A stretch of 64,000 nucleotides of DNA from an uncultured Clostridia bacterium (GCA_947627005.1 CANQUJ010000006.1:1-64000); one strand, 5' to 3'. Counted from the stretch's first letter, positions 34,558 through 42,740 are shown. Made by a program: numbers and translations. Notes: a model not told the origin generated them from the letters alone.

Positions 34558-34698
34558 ATGAGAAAAGAATACATCTTCCCGCTGATTCTGATTTTGTTTG
34601 ACGTTTGCGCTGCTTTTGTTTACGGTGTTAGCGGCGATTGGCGAAAGGTTATTTACTGGATAGCCGCAGCGGTGCTCAATGCGGCGGTAACGTTTTGA
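34558..34698 (+). CDS. Small two-span membrane protein
   Basis: 46 residues: MRKEYIFPLILILFDVC, a short loop (GVSGDWRKV) and a second hydrophobic segment. TAGGAGAT precedes the ATG. It is of the size and build of tiny phage membrane proteins. A holin function is conceivable but there is no endolysin nearby. Confidence 0.65.
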   Translation: MRKEYIFPLILILFDVCAAFVYGVSGDWRKVIYWIAAAVLNAAVTF

Positions 34699-34711
34699 GG
34701 AGGGTCGGAAC

Positions 34712-35269
34712 ATGAACAATTGTGGAACCGGCTTTGAGCTGATATACGCAGATCCGCCGTGGCCCCAAAAGAAGGGCGGCATAAGAAAAAGTCGGCCTAA
34801 TCAAGGGCGGGAGCTCGACTATAAAACCATTTCGGTCGACGAATGTTTCAAACTGATGGACGGCTTCTTGCAGTCGGCCGCAGAACGACACAATGTCTTT
34901 CTTTGGACGATCGACAAATTTTTGCACGAGGCCGAGCGGCAAATGGAGAGCCGAGGGTATAAGCTTCACGCGCGATTCATCTGGGACAAAGAAAACGGCG
35001 TTGCGCCCGCTTTCACGGTGAGATTCTCGCACGAATATCTGCTTTGGTTCTATCGCTCCGGAAAAATGCTTATGCCGAGAAAAGAATGTCGGGGAAAATA
35101 TTCTACTGTCCTGCGCGAGGCGGCTACATACCACAGTCGCAAGCCGGTTTGCGCTTACGAAATGCTTGAAGATATGTTCCCGGACGCGAAGAAGATCGAG
35201 CTTTTTGCAAGAAATCTCCGCGACGGTTGGACGAGCTGGGGCGATGAGGTAGAACAAAAATCTAAATAG
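34712..35269 (+). CDS. MT-A70-family adenine methyltransferase
   Basis: Catalytic DPPW motif at residues 14-17 (YADPPW), followed by TIDKFLHEAERQM and RFIWDKENG, as in phage MT-A70 proteins that methylate adenine N6 in DNA. The 185-residue length is usual. It is the first of three methyltransferase genes within 2.4 kb. Confidence 0.9.
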   Translation: MNNCGTGFELIYADPPWPQKKGGIRKSRPNQGRELDYKTISVDECFKLMDGFLQSAAERHNVFLWTIDKFLHEAERQMESRGYKLHARFIWDKENGVAPAFTVRFSHEYLLWFYRSGKMLMPRKECRGKYSTVLREAATYHSRKPVCAYEMLEDMFPDAKKIELFARNLRDGWTSWGDEVEQKSK

Positions 35270-35289
35270 AGAAAAGGAGCGCGGAGAAA

Positions 35290-35808
35290 ATGAGCTATGA
35301 TATTTCAAAAAAGAAAATCCTCGACGCGACCTGCGGCTCGCGGACTATATGGTTCAACAAAAATCACCCGGCCGCCGTCTACTGCGACAAGAGGGCCGAA
35401 AGCCTGTCGAATATATGGAAAAGCGGCGACGGAATGTCCGAGCGGAAGTGCGTTGTAGATCCCGACATCGTCTGCGATTTCACCGCGCTGCCGTTTGAGG
35501 ACAACTCGTTCTCGCTCGTCGTGTTCGACCCGCCGCACCTCACCCGAGCAAAAGAAACCTCTTGGCTCGTCAAAAAGTACGGCAAGCTCGGCGAGAACTG
35601 GCCGCAAATGATACACGACGGTTTCAAAGAGTGCATGAGAGTATTAAAGCCCGACGGCGTTCTTATTTTCAAATGGAGTGAGCACGACATTCCCTCCACC
35701 GACGTGTGGAAAGCAATCGGCGAAAAGCCGCTTTTCGGACATCACTCCGGAAAAAACAGCAAGACTTTCTGGGGCTGTTTTATGAAATTTGAGGAGGCTG
35801 AAAAATGA
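35290..35808 (+). CDS. Class I SAM methyltransferase-like protein
   Basis: KILDATCGSRTIWF (residues 9-22) is the AdoMet-binding region and VVFDPPHL (about 77-84) a DPPH variant of the methylase catalytic motif, followed by VLKPDGVLIFKWSE. This type is frequent in Firmicutes phages; the target base is unknown. AAAGGAG precedes the ATG. It overlaps the next gene by 4 bp. Confidence 0.85.
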   Translation: MSYDISKKKILDATCGSRTIWFNKNHPAAVYCDKRAESLSNIWKSGDGMSERKCVVDPDIVCDFTALPFEDNSFSLVVFDPPHLTRAKETSWLVKKYGKLGENWPQMIHDGFKECMRVLKPDGVLIFKWSEHDIPSTDVWKAIGEKPLFGHHSGKNSKTFWGCFMKFEEAEK

Positions 35809-36032
35809 ACGAGATGGCGCTTGTAGAATATCTGCTTCAAAAGTACGTCGAAAATGCCCAAAAAGCCGAGGCGGCTAAAAAGAAAAAAGACGATTTTGAA
35901 TACGCCTATTACGACGGTAAGGCCGAAATGGCGCACGATATCATCAACGAGCGCTTCGGCATGAAAATCCGTGAGACCGACACCGAATACATAGCCGAGA
36001 ACAGCGTGTGCAGCGTAAGGGTGAGAAAATGA
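35805..36032 (+). CDS. Hypothetical phage protein
   Basis: 75 residues with a lysine/alanine-rich helix (NAQKAEAAKKKKDDFEYAYYDGKAEMAHDII). Overlaps both neighbours by 4 bp, which supports it as a real operon member. Function unknown. Confidence 0.6.
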   Translation: MNEMALVEYLLQKYVENAQKAEAAKKKKDDFEYAYYDGKAEMAHDIINERFGMKIRETDTEYIAENSVCSVRVRK

Positions 36033-36508
36033 AAAATGCAGTAATGATAAGCATACGCCCGAAATGGTGCGAGCTGATTACGAGCGAGGAAAAGACTATC
36101 GAACTTAGAAAGACTCGCCCGAAGCTTGAAACTCCCTTTAAGTGCTATATATATTGCACGAAAAGCAAAGAACCGTTTTCTTATGTAACGGATAAACCGA
36201 TCGATCGCAGCTGCGGCAAAATGTATAGGTTTATCAGCGGCGGCGTTGTAATCGGCGAGTTTATCTGCGACAAGATTTTTCCAATTTCTATTGAGTATTC
36301 GGATCCAAATTGTTACATAGCGCAAAAAGAATTTCCATACATCAGAATGACAGACAAAGAGATAATCGACTATCTCGGTAACGGTAAAATAGTATACAGT
36401 TGGCACATCTCTTGGCTGAAAAGATATCATAATCCCCAAGCGCTAAGCGCGTTCGGCTTGAAAAGACCGCCGCAGTCGTGGTGCTATGTCGAGGAGTTGA
36501 AGCAATGA
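36029..36508 (+). CDS. ASCH/EVE-like nucleic-acid-binding protein
   Basis: The start AVMISIRPKWCELITSEEKTIELRKTRP matches ASCH-domain proteins, a PUA-like fold that binds RNA or modified nucleic acid. 159 residues. It sits between two methyltransferase genes and overlaps the second one's start. Confidence 0.75.
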   Translation: MKNAVMISIRPKWCELITSEEKTIELRKTRPKLETPFKCYIYCTKSKEPFSYVTDKPIDRSCGKMYRFISGGVVIGEFICDKIFPISIEYSDPNCYIAQKEFPYIRMTDKEIIDYLGNGKIVYSWHISWLKRYHNPQALSAFGLKRPPQSWCYVEELKQ

Positions 36509-37123
36509 ACCTCGCCTACTGTATGGACTGTATGACGGCTATGAAGCAAATGCCGGATAAATATTTCGATCTTGCCGTGGTCGACCCGCCGTATGGACTT
36601 TCAAAAAGCAGTTCAAACGGCAGGGGCAAGCTTAAAAACCGCACGTTTAATCGCGGAAATATATCGCGATGGGACACTCCGCCGAGCGCGGAATATTTCG
36701 TCGAACTGTTTCGAGTATCGAAAAACCAAATTATCTGGGGCGGAAATTACTTTTCGTTGCCGCCGTGCAGGTGCTTTCTGGTATGGGACAAGCTCCAACC
36801 GTGGGAAAATTTCAGTCGCTGCGAGTACGCTTGGACAAGCTTCAATAAGCCCTCAAAGCTCTTTGCGTTCGACAATCGAACGGGCGGGAAAATCCACCCG
36901 ACTCAAAAGCCCGTAGAGCTCTACAAATGGATATATCAGCATTATGCTACCCCCCCCCGCAAAAATCTTAGACACTCACCTCGGCAGCGGGTCGAGCCGT
37001 ATCGCCGCATACGACGCAGGGCTTGACTTTGTCGGCTTTGAAATCGACCGCGAATATTTTGAAAAGCAGGAGGAACGCTTTGCCGCCCATACCGCGCAGA
37101 TGAGTTTTTTTATCGACCTTTGA
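36505..37123 (+). CDS. Phase-variable DNA methyltransferase (OFF in this sequence)
   Basis: A beta-class DNA methyltransferase: catalytic DPPY at residues 27-30 (VVDPPYGLSK), then GGNYF and HPTQKPVELYKWI. Straight after comes a run of nine C (36950-36958). As read, the frame leaves the gene and stops at 37026. Removing one C restores KILDTHLGSGSSRIAAYDAGLDFVGFEIDREYF, the AdoMet motif I and following strands, to a stop at 37123 (about 205 residues). The downstream part is intact, so the break is at the tract alone. This is a classical slipped-strand switch layout. Start at 36505 is coupled to the ASCH gene. Confidence 0.88.
36950..36958. repeat. C9 tract in the methyltransferase gene
   Basis: Nine consecutive C inside the coding region; eight (or five or eleven) would keep the frame. 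Confidence 0.9.
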
Positions 37124-37149
37124 ATCGCTCTTTGAAAGGAGACGACAAT

Positions 37150-37488
37150 ATGAAAATCAACAGTATAAACAGGCAAGAACTTTTGCGGCTTATTCAAGAA
37201 AACCCCGATCTGCCGGTCATACCGTTTGTAGACAACGAAGCCGCGTGCAGCGAATACGACCACACCCTCGCAAGTCTCGGAAGCGTGCACATAAATGAGT
37301 TTCTCATATGCCAAGGGTCATACGAAGGCTACATCATATTCAAGGGCGAAGAAAGTGTGATGGATACTCTTGAATACTATCTTTCCAAAGAAGAGCTTGA
37401 AGCTCTTCCCGAGAACGAAGATGACTGCCGACCTTATTACGACGCTCTTCCGTGGGTCAAGGCAATAATCGTGCGTATAGAGCCTTAA
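37150..37488 (+). CDS. Hypothetical phage protein
   Basis: 112 residues, acidic (IQENPDLPVIPFVDNEA, EEALPENEDD), GAAAGGAGA before the ATG. Similar-looking proteins occur in Clostridial prophages; function unknown. Confidence 0.6.
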   Translation: MKINSINRQELLRLIQENPDLPVIPFVDNEAACSEYDHTLASLGSVHINEFLICQGSYEGYIIFKGEESVMDTLEYYLSKEELEALPENEDDCRPYYDALPWVKAIIVRIEP

Positions 37489-37509
37489 AATCTTTGAAAG
37501 GAGCTAAAT

Positions 37510-38208
37510 ATGAAACCTATTTACAAGCCGAGCGGAGCCGCCGCCGAGTATGGCGATTATGCTGTCAACATCTACACCGGCTGCCCGCACCGCTGCTATT
37601 ACTGCTTTGCCCCGACCGTCCTAAGAAAAGACCGAGAGACTTTTCATTCCGTCGTTGAGCCTCGCGCAAATATCGTAGAGGAGACCCGCAAGCAGCTCGA
37701 ACGTGAGCAGATTACAGGCAAGACCGTTCATCTCTGCTTTACTTGCGACCCGTACCCGATGGATTATGACAGCTCCACGACGCGAGAAATTATAAAGCTG
37801 TTGAAGCAGTACGGTAATCACGTTCAGATACTTACCAAGGGCGATGGCAGCAGAGACTTCGACCTGCTCGACGGCGACGATTGGTACGGGATAACCTTTA
37901 CAGGAGCGAGCGCCGAAGAGGAGCCGTATTCTCTTGCTCCACCTTTTGCCCGCAATCGTCTGAAACGCGCACACGAAATGGGCATTAAGACGTGGATTTC
38001 GTTTGAGCCTGTAATCAACCCCGACACCGTGCTTTGGGCGATTGAGAAAACCTCGCTGTATGTTGACAGAGCGAAAATCGGCAAGCTGAATTATCACCCG
38101 TCAAGCGTCGATTGGAAAGATTTCGGTCGCAGAGCCGAGGAGCTTTGCCAGTGGCTTGAACTCGACTACTACATCAAGGACAGTTTGAGAAAGGAGATGG
38201 AGAAATGA
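37510..38208 (+). CDS. Radical SAM protein, spore-photoproduct-lyase-like group
   Basis: Three cysteines Cys25, Cys29 and Cys32 in GCPHRCYYC form the radical SAM [4Fe-4S] site. CFTCDPYP and a truncated TIM-barrel-like body (232 residues) place it with the SPL-like phage radical SAM proteins. It could repair or modify nucleic acid; the substrate is unknown. It overlaps the ASCH-like gene by 4 bp. Confidence 0.85.
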   Translation: MKPIYKPSGAAAEYGDYAVNIYTGCPHRCYYCFAPTVLRKDRETFHSVVEPRANIVEETRKQLEREQITGKTVHLCFTCDPYPMDYDSSTTREIIKLLKQYGNHVQILTKGDGSRDFDLLDGDDWYGITFTGASAEEEPYSLAPPFARNRLKRAHEMGIKTWISFEPVINPDTVLWAIEKTSLYVDRAKIGKLNYHPSSVDWKDFGRRAEELCQWLELDYYIKDSLRKEMEK

Positions 38209-38810
38209 AGCCTATATTTTTCAACATCGAGGACGTTAGGGCGATTCTCGACGGCAGGAAGACAGTTACCCGGAAAGCGATAAAACCGCAACCCGCTTTT
38301 CTAAGCAGTTTACTTATACCGCCATACCGTAAAGATGATATTCTCTACGTTCGGGAGACGTGGAAAAATGCAACTTGGTGTTTTGGCGGGGGCGGCGTCG
38401 GGATCGTGGACGGCTATTTGTATAGGGCGGGAAAAAATCCGTTTGATCCTATTGAAGCCTTGATTGAGAAAAAATGGCACTCTCCCGTGAGTATGCCCCG
38501 CGAAGCCGCTCGCCTTTTTCTTCGCGTTAAAGATGTGCGCGTTCAGAGGCTGCAAGATATAACCAATGAGCAAGCAAGAGATGAAGGAGTTACAGACCCA
38601 TACGACTATCAGTCCCGCTCTTGGTATGATAAAAGGTCCAACTTAAACAACTGCTTTTATCGTGCCGCTTTCGCCGGATATTGGGACAGGACATTTAAGC
38701 GCAAAGACCTCGCCGCCTATGGTTGGGAGGCTAATCCGTATGTATGGGTGATCGAGTTTGAAAAAATCACAAAGGAGGAAACAAAAAATGAACACGCCAA
38801 AGCTGATTGA
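38205..38810 (+). CDS. ASCH-like phage protein
   Basis: 201 residues: VRAILDGRKTVTRKAIKPQP, then YRKDDILYVRETW, MPREAARLFLRVKDVRVQRLQDIT and GYWDRTF. This set is typical of a common phage protein with an ASCH/PUA-like fold. Likely binds nucleic acid, perhaps modified bases, given the methyltransferases and radical SAM enzyme encoded beside it. Confidence 0.75.
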   Translation: MKPIFFNIEDVRAILDGRKTVTRKAIKPQPAFLSSLLIPPYRKDDILYVRETWKNATWCFGGGGVGIVDGYLYRAGKNPFDPIEALIEKKWHSPVSMPREAARLFLRVKDVRVQRLQDITNEQARDEGVTDPYDYQSRSWYDKRSNLNNCFYRAAFAGYWDRTFKRKDLAAYGWEANPYVWVIEFEKITKEETKNEHAKAD

Positions 38811-39021
38811 CGCCGACGTTCTTTACGAATGTTTTGAAAAGGCTGAATGGTACGACAATAAGGACAGAGATTTCGTCGCGGAAAAAATTCTTCTGTCACA
38901 GTCGCCGGTAGAGGTCGACGCAAGGTCATTGTCAGAGCAGAAAACGCTGTGCCGCTGCTCGAAATGCCGTTGCTGCGGCGCAGTAATGGATTTGCCGGAA
39001 GAATACAGGGAGGAAAGATAA
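38788..39021 (+). CDS. Small phage protein with a cysteine cluster
   Basis: 77 residues; start at 38788 has AAAGGAGG upstream. The front LIDADVLYECFEKAEWYDNKDRDFVAEKIL is a frequent phage pattern; the end has CRCSKCRCCGAVMD. Function unknown. Confidence 0.6.
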   Translation: MNTPKLIDADVLYECFEKAEWYDNKDRDFVAEKILLSQSPVEVDARSLSEQKTLCRCSKCRCCGAVMDLPEEYREER

Positions 39022-39023
39022 AT

Positions 39024-39386
39024 ATGTTTGACAGGAATGTATGGAACGATTACAACGATGACGGACATAAGCTTGAGCCTCTAAAACCTTGTCCTTGCTG
39101 TGGCGGAGAAGCCTGGTTGGAGGATAATAGTTATATGCGCCCTGTTCTTGACGAAAACGGATATTATGTAGATATTGACATATCCGATTCAAGCGATTGC
39201 TTGGTTGAATGTCAGTCGTGCGGTTTGAGTACGAAACTAATGGGCTCTCCGGAAGAAGCTATCGCATTATGGAATCAGAGGCAGATACCGACGATTTCAC
39301 ACTGCGGTCGAGCCTACGACATACACGACAACACGAAATATTGTCAGCACTGCGGCGCAATAATGGAAGAGGAGGTAAAAGAATGA
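39024..39386 (+). CDS. Lar-like zinc-ribbon protein
   Basis: 120 residues: LKPCPCCGGEAWLE ... VECQSCGLSTKLMGSPEEAIALWNQR is the pattern of restriction-alleviation (Lar)-like proteins. A second ribbon (HCGRAY...YCQHCGA) follows. GGGAGGAAAG precedes the ATG. Anti-restriction activity is only inferred from the pattern. Confidence 0.65.
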   Translation: MFDRNVWNDYNDDGHKLEPLKPCPCCGGEAWLEDNSYMRPVLDENGYYVDIDISDSSDCLVECQSCGLSTKLMGSPEEAIALWNQRQIPTISHCGRAYDIHDNTKYCQHCGAIMEEEVKE

Positions 39387-39736
39387 GACCAATTTTGCAG
39401 CGCAAAGATGTGCAAGAAGGCAAAGTGAGACTGATAGACGCGGACGAGCTCAAGAAAAAGCTGACCGCTCTGGCGGAATATCATGGAGAGGAATACGCCG
39501 ACGGAAAAATTAAATCCGATACGTTTAAGCAGGCGATCTCCATTCTCGAATCAATGCCGACATCGTTGCCCTGCCTCACCCGGAAGCCGCAACCCCGCCG
39601 CACACGCCTCTTCAAGGCCCCGACTACATACCGACGTCCCACCGCAAAGCGGCCGAGCTCTCGCCGATTCTGCTGCTCCGACGACTTCTCAACCATAAAA
39701 AACAAAGAAGGTGAAAACTATGAAAGGAAAAAGTAA
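39383..39736 (+). CDS. Phage protein with an odd C-terminus
   Basis: 117 residues. The front (RLIDADELKKKLTALAEYHG...TFKQAISILESMPT) is a well-known phage pattern. After SMPT the sequence turns into a basic, proline/arginine-rich stretch unlike its relatives, so the end may be frameshifted or fused. Overlaps the upstream stop. Confidence 0.55.
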   Translation: MRPILQRKDVQEGKVRLIDADELKKKLTALAEYHGEEYADGKIKSDTFKQAISILESMPTSLPCLTRKPQPRRTRLFKAPTTYRRPTAKRPSSRRFCCSDDFSTIKNKEGENYERKK

Positions 39737-39992
39737 GTTCGACAGCGCCGTTTTTGAACACGACGGATTAAAGGTCGTCGCCGTAAACGCGCAAAAATAT
39801 TCCAAAACGCAGGCGTCCGATATCTGCAAAAGAATCCTCGGCTTTATCCCGAAACACATAACCACCGCCGCCGTATCTTGGCAAGCAACCACAAACGAGT
39901 TTTCCGAACGTCACGTCGGTTGGTCCCTTAATCTTCTCAAAGACGGCACAGAGCCCCGATTCTGCCCCGTGTGGGTGTTCACAATGTCTTAG
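39720..39992 (+). CDS. Hypothetical protein at the end of the early operon
   Basis: 90 residues: FEHDGLKVVAVNAQKYSKTQASDICKRILG. GAAGGTG precedes the ATG at 39720. A terminator follows. Function unknown. Confidence 0.6.
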   Translation: MKGKSKFDSAVFEHDGLKVVAVNAQKYSKTQASDICKRILGFIPKHITTAAVSWQATTNEFSERHVGWSLNLLKDGTEPRFCPVWVFTMS

Positions 39993-40009
39993 CCCGCTTT
40001 TTATTATTG

Positions 40010-40051
40010 CCCCCTTGAAGGTAACTTTTTGCCTCTTGGGGGCTTTTTGTG
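40010..40051 (+). terminator. Terminator of the early operon
   Basis: GCCCCCTTGAAGG pairs with CCTCTTGGGGGC, followed by five T. Confidence 0.85.
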
Positions 40052-40787
40052 ATTCTTGATGGGCAAAATCATCGGTAGCTGTTTGGGCTTTTGGGGAAAC
40101 TTCGTAGAATGGGAAGAGCTTACAGAGTTTTCGGCTAAAAAAGAGGCTTTCCGAATCAAAAGCAGGGGGGCTGCGCGGCCTCTTCGGGCTTCATTCGTTG
40201 CGATTATATACAATAATCGCAACGGAAAGCACCGGGGCCGACGAACAGCAGCGGCAAAAAGCCGACGGAAGCGAAAAAAGCCCCTCGGCCGGTCGGCTTT
40301 CACGTTTCGCGCCGGTTCTGACGATTTTTTCAGCTTTTCAAGTTCCTTTTTTCCCGCTCAAACTCGCGGCGTTCGGTAACTCTTCCCATTTTGCCCCCTT
40401 TTTCCTCTCTTTTCCCCTTTCCTTTCCCCTCTATATTGCTTTATTTTATTTTATTTCATTTCATTATAGTATATTTTATTCCGGCAGGCGCGCGGGCGTA
40501 TGTGTGCGCGGGTGCGTAGCGTGTGCGCGCCTGTATATATACGCGCGCGGGCGCGTGTGCGCGTGTGGGTGAATGCGGGTGCGGGCGTGAGCTATGCGGG
40601 CGGGTATAACGCGCGAGAGGGCGGGACGGATAACAGCATACAAGCAAAAGCCGCCGAGCGGTCGCAAGGGCTGCGGGCGGTTTCTTATTTTCTCTTCTCT
40701 CGTCTCTCTGCTTAGTCTTCGCCGGTGTTCCGGCTTTCTTTCTCCTCTTCAATCTCTTCGGCCTCTTCGGCCCGGGAGTCTTCCGGC
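40052..40787. other. Non-coding region with unusual base composition (possible origin or regulatory region)
   Basis: No believable gene is seen. In order it holds a 29-bp palindrome (40196-40224), a CT-only stretch (about 40388-40433), a T-rich AT block (about 40434-40480) and an almost pure purine-pyrimidine alternating GC stretch (about 40496-40590). A G-rich run follows. The mix of easily melted, triplex-prone and Z-DNA-prone DNA is unlike the rest of the window. Confidence 0.6.
40196..40224. repeat. Perfect 12-bp inverted repeat
   Basis: CGTTGCGATTAT and ATAATCGCAACG around ATACA. The half CAATAATCGCAAC also occurs upstream of ssb (near 29781). Confidence 0.75.
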
Positions 40788-40994
40788 CTAATCCTTCGGC
40801 GAATCCTCGGCGCGATCGCGTTCCATTGCTTCGGCAATCGCCCGAGCGATAAAGGCATTAACGCTCTCGCCGGTGCTTTCCGCGTGGGCTTTGATTTCGT
40901 CTTTGTAGCCTTTCGGAACAGTTAAGTTGATACGGTCGTAGGCTTTGTTTATATACTTGTTTACGGATTTTTGTTGCGCTTTGCTCGTTGGCAT
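40788..40994 (-). CDS. Ribbon-helix-helix (Arc/CopG-like) regulator
   Basis: 68 residues: YDRINLTVPKGYKDEIKAHAESTGESVNAFIARAIAEAMERD is an RHH DNA-binding fold (beta strand about residues 18-24, two helices after). ATG at 40994 follows GAGGTGATTTC. Palindromic TATTTGCGCAAATA-type sites upstream are probably its operators, so it likely represses itself and the divergent promoter. Confidence 0.85.
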   Translation of the reverse strand: MPTSKAQQKSVNKYINKAYDRINLTVPKGYKDEIKAHAESTGESVNAFIARAIAEAMERDRAEDSPKD

Positions 40995-41027
40995 GAAATC
41001 ACCTCGCCCAATATGATAGCAAAAAAT

Positions 41028-41109
41028 TATATTTGTGTAAATATACATAATGCACTATTTTACGCAAATATATTTGTTTATTTTGTCACTTGATATATTT
41101 GCGCAAATA
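41028..41109. promoter_or_regulatory. Three operator-like inverted repeats
   Basis: TATATTT-GTGT-AAATATA (41028-41045), TATTT-TACGC-AAATA (41056-41070) and the perfect TATTTGCGCAAATA (41096-41109). They lie between the RHH gene and the divergent promoter. Confidence 0.65.
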
Positions 41110-41118
41110 GTATATAAT
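41090..41118 (+). promoter_or_regulatory. Rightward promoter P1
   Basis: TTGATA (41090-41095), 17-bp spacer, TATAAT (41113-41118). The spacer holds the third inverted repeat exactly. A CAATCGC-CCGA-GCGATTG hairpin (41135-41152) lies at the start of its transcript. Confidence 0.75.
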
Positions 41119-41159
41119 AAGAGCATAGAAAAACAATCGCCCGAGCGATTGCGGGGTGC

Positions 41160-41375
41160 TTAATTCTCTCCCACGTCTGGAACATATTCGAGCAGGTCGC
41201 CGGGCTGACAGTCTAAAAGCTCGCAAAGCTTGTTTAAAACATTTTTCGACGGAATCGCGCCGGATCTGATTTTCTGCGCCTCAGATTCGCCAAAAATTCG
41301 GTCTTGCCTTATCCTGTAACTTGTATAGCCTCGGTCTTTCAACGCCGCAAGAACATCAAATTTAAATTTTAACAT
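41160..41375 (-). CDS. Small XRE/Cro-type regulator
   Basis: 71 residues: VLAALKDRGYTSYRIRQDRIFGESEAQKIRSGAIPSKNVLNKLCELLDCQPGDLLEY is a Cro/XRE helix-turn-helix of the compact type. GAGGTGATTT precedes the ATG. It probably controls the neighbouring promoter P2. The P1 transcript would run antisense to it. Confidence 0.82.
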   Translation of the reverse strand: MLKFKFDVLAALKDRGYTSYRIRQDRIFGESEAQKIRSGAIPSKNVLNKLCELLDCQPGDLLEYVPDVGEN

Positions 41376-41490
41376 CAAATCACCTCGCCTAAAGTATAAC
41401 CAAAATGCGCACTTAAAACAAGTGACAATTTATACAAAATATGCACGCAAAATTTGTGTATATTTTTTGCAAATAAACACGCAAAAACAG

Positions 41491-41519
41491 TTGACAATCA
41501 CGTGAAACGGGTGTATAAT
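41491..41519 (+). promoter_or_regulatory. Rightward promoter P2
   Basis: TTGACA (41491-41496), 17-bp spacer, TATAAT (41514-41519). From the -10 on, 26 bp are identical to P1. Confidence 0.85.
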
Positions 41520-41744
41520 AAGAGCATAGAAAAACAATCACAACGAAACCGCGCCGATCCGGAGCGGGAAAGAATCAGAAGGGAGCGCGCAAAATGATCC
41601 ACGAGGAAGAAACACCGTTATAAAGCCGGGCGGCCGCCCAAACAGACCAAAGCCGAGCGACCGCCACACATACGCCAACAGCCAACGACCGCCGGCGCCT
41701 TGAATTATACCACGGGCGCGGCAGAAAATCAAGGAGGAAACACA

Positions 41745-42740
41745 ATGAAACAGTATAAAATCACTTTTAAATCGAGCGAAGACATCTTCAGCGAAAACAT
41801 CGTTAAAGCGGAGAGCGCCGAGCAGGCCGCCGCCTACTACTCCGAAGACGGCTACACCGTCATCGGGTGCGACGAGTTCAGCGGAACAGTTAAGCCCGGA
41901 CAGCCTGTAATCGAGATCCCGCAGGGGTGGAAGTCCCGGAAAGAGCGCGCGGCCGAAGTCGCCGCGATCGTCTCGGCGGCAAAGCCCGAAAATAAAGTTT
42001 ACTTATCGTATATAACCGAGGTCCGACAGTGCAACGACGGACGCCGCCGCCTGTATTCGATCGGCCGTAATTTCACCATCGAGGCGAGCCGCTGCGAGCA
42101 CGACCTAAAAGACCCGCACGATTTAATGAACATTTGGAAAAAAGCCGGCTATATCTCCCGGGTTCTGCCCTCCCACGTCGTTATAAATACCTACTACACC
42201 GACGCCGAGGGGTGCCGGGGGCGCTACAACATCACCGAAAAGAACAGCGAAGACGGCAAAAGGCGGGTTATAGACTTCAATTATTTGCGAGAGGCAACGC
42301 TTGAAAACGAGCTCGATCTTATCGCGGGGTGTATCTGCGAAGCCCTTGAAGACGGCGCAATAAAAACCGAAGAGGCGGAAAAGGCAAAAATTTGTCAACT
42401 TGTCAACGCGCAATACAGCGACGGCCGCGAAGTCAAACAAAGGCCGCTTGAATGGGTCTTCAAGAACCAAAACGGCGCGCGCGTGACCGTCTCGCCCTGC
42501 CTCTTCGTTAAGGCCGCCGCCGATTGTTTCGCCGTCTGCTTCTACGGCCGGAACGGTTGCTTCACCCTCAAAGCGTTTCAAAATCTCAAAGAGGCGCAGA
42601 ACTGCGCCGGAGCCCTCGGCGAAATGACTTGCGAAAAATTCGTCGACTACCTGCGAAGCAACGGCGAAGGGCACAGAATGAACGCGGCCGATTTTCTCTT
42701 CGGCGATTATCTCAACAGAAAGGACGACATGAAAAAATGA
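41745..42740 (+). CDS. Large accessory protein, unknown
   Basis: 331 residues. The first 50 (YKITFKSSEDIFSENIVKAESAEQAAAYYSEDGYTVIGC) look like a small domain that also begins other phage/plasmid proteins; the rest has no motif I know. AAGGAGGAAA precedes the ATG. It is the first large gene after P2 and precedes another large unknown protein. Confidence 0.65.
   Translation: MKQYKITFKSSEDIFSENIVKAESAEQAAAYYSEDGYTVIGCDEFSGTVKPGQPVIEIPQGWKSRKERAAEVAAIVSAAKPENKVYLSYITEVRQCNDGRRRLYSIGRNFTIEASRCEHDLKDPHDLMNIWKKAGYISRVLPSHVVINTYYTDAEGCRGRYNITEKNSEDGKRRVIDFNYLREATLENELDLIAGCICEALEDGAIKTEEAEKAKICQLVNAQYSDGREVKQRPLEWVFKNQNGARVTVSPCLFVKAAADCFAVCFYGRNGCFTLKAFQNLKEAQNCAGALGEMTCEKFVDYLRSNGEGHRMNAADFLFGDYLNRKDDMKK

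Noticed and set aside
34558-34698. Calling the 46-residue membrane protein a holin
   Set aside because: Size and spans would fit, but there is no endolysin nearby and it sits in the early operon.
41594-41623. Nine-codon leader peptide MIHEEETPL
   Set aside because: Too short to support; a GGGAG-like site is present but no attenuator structure follows.
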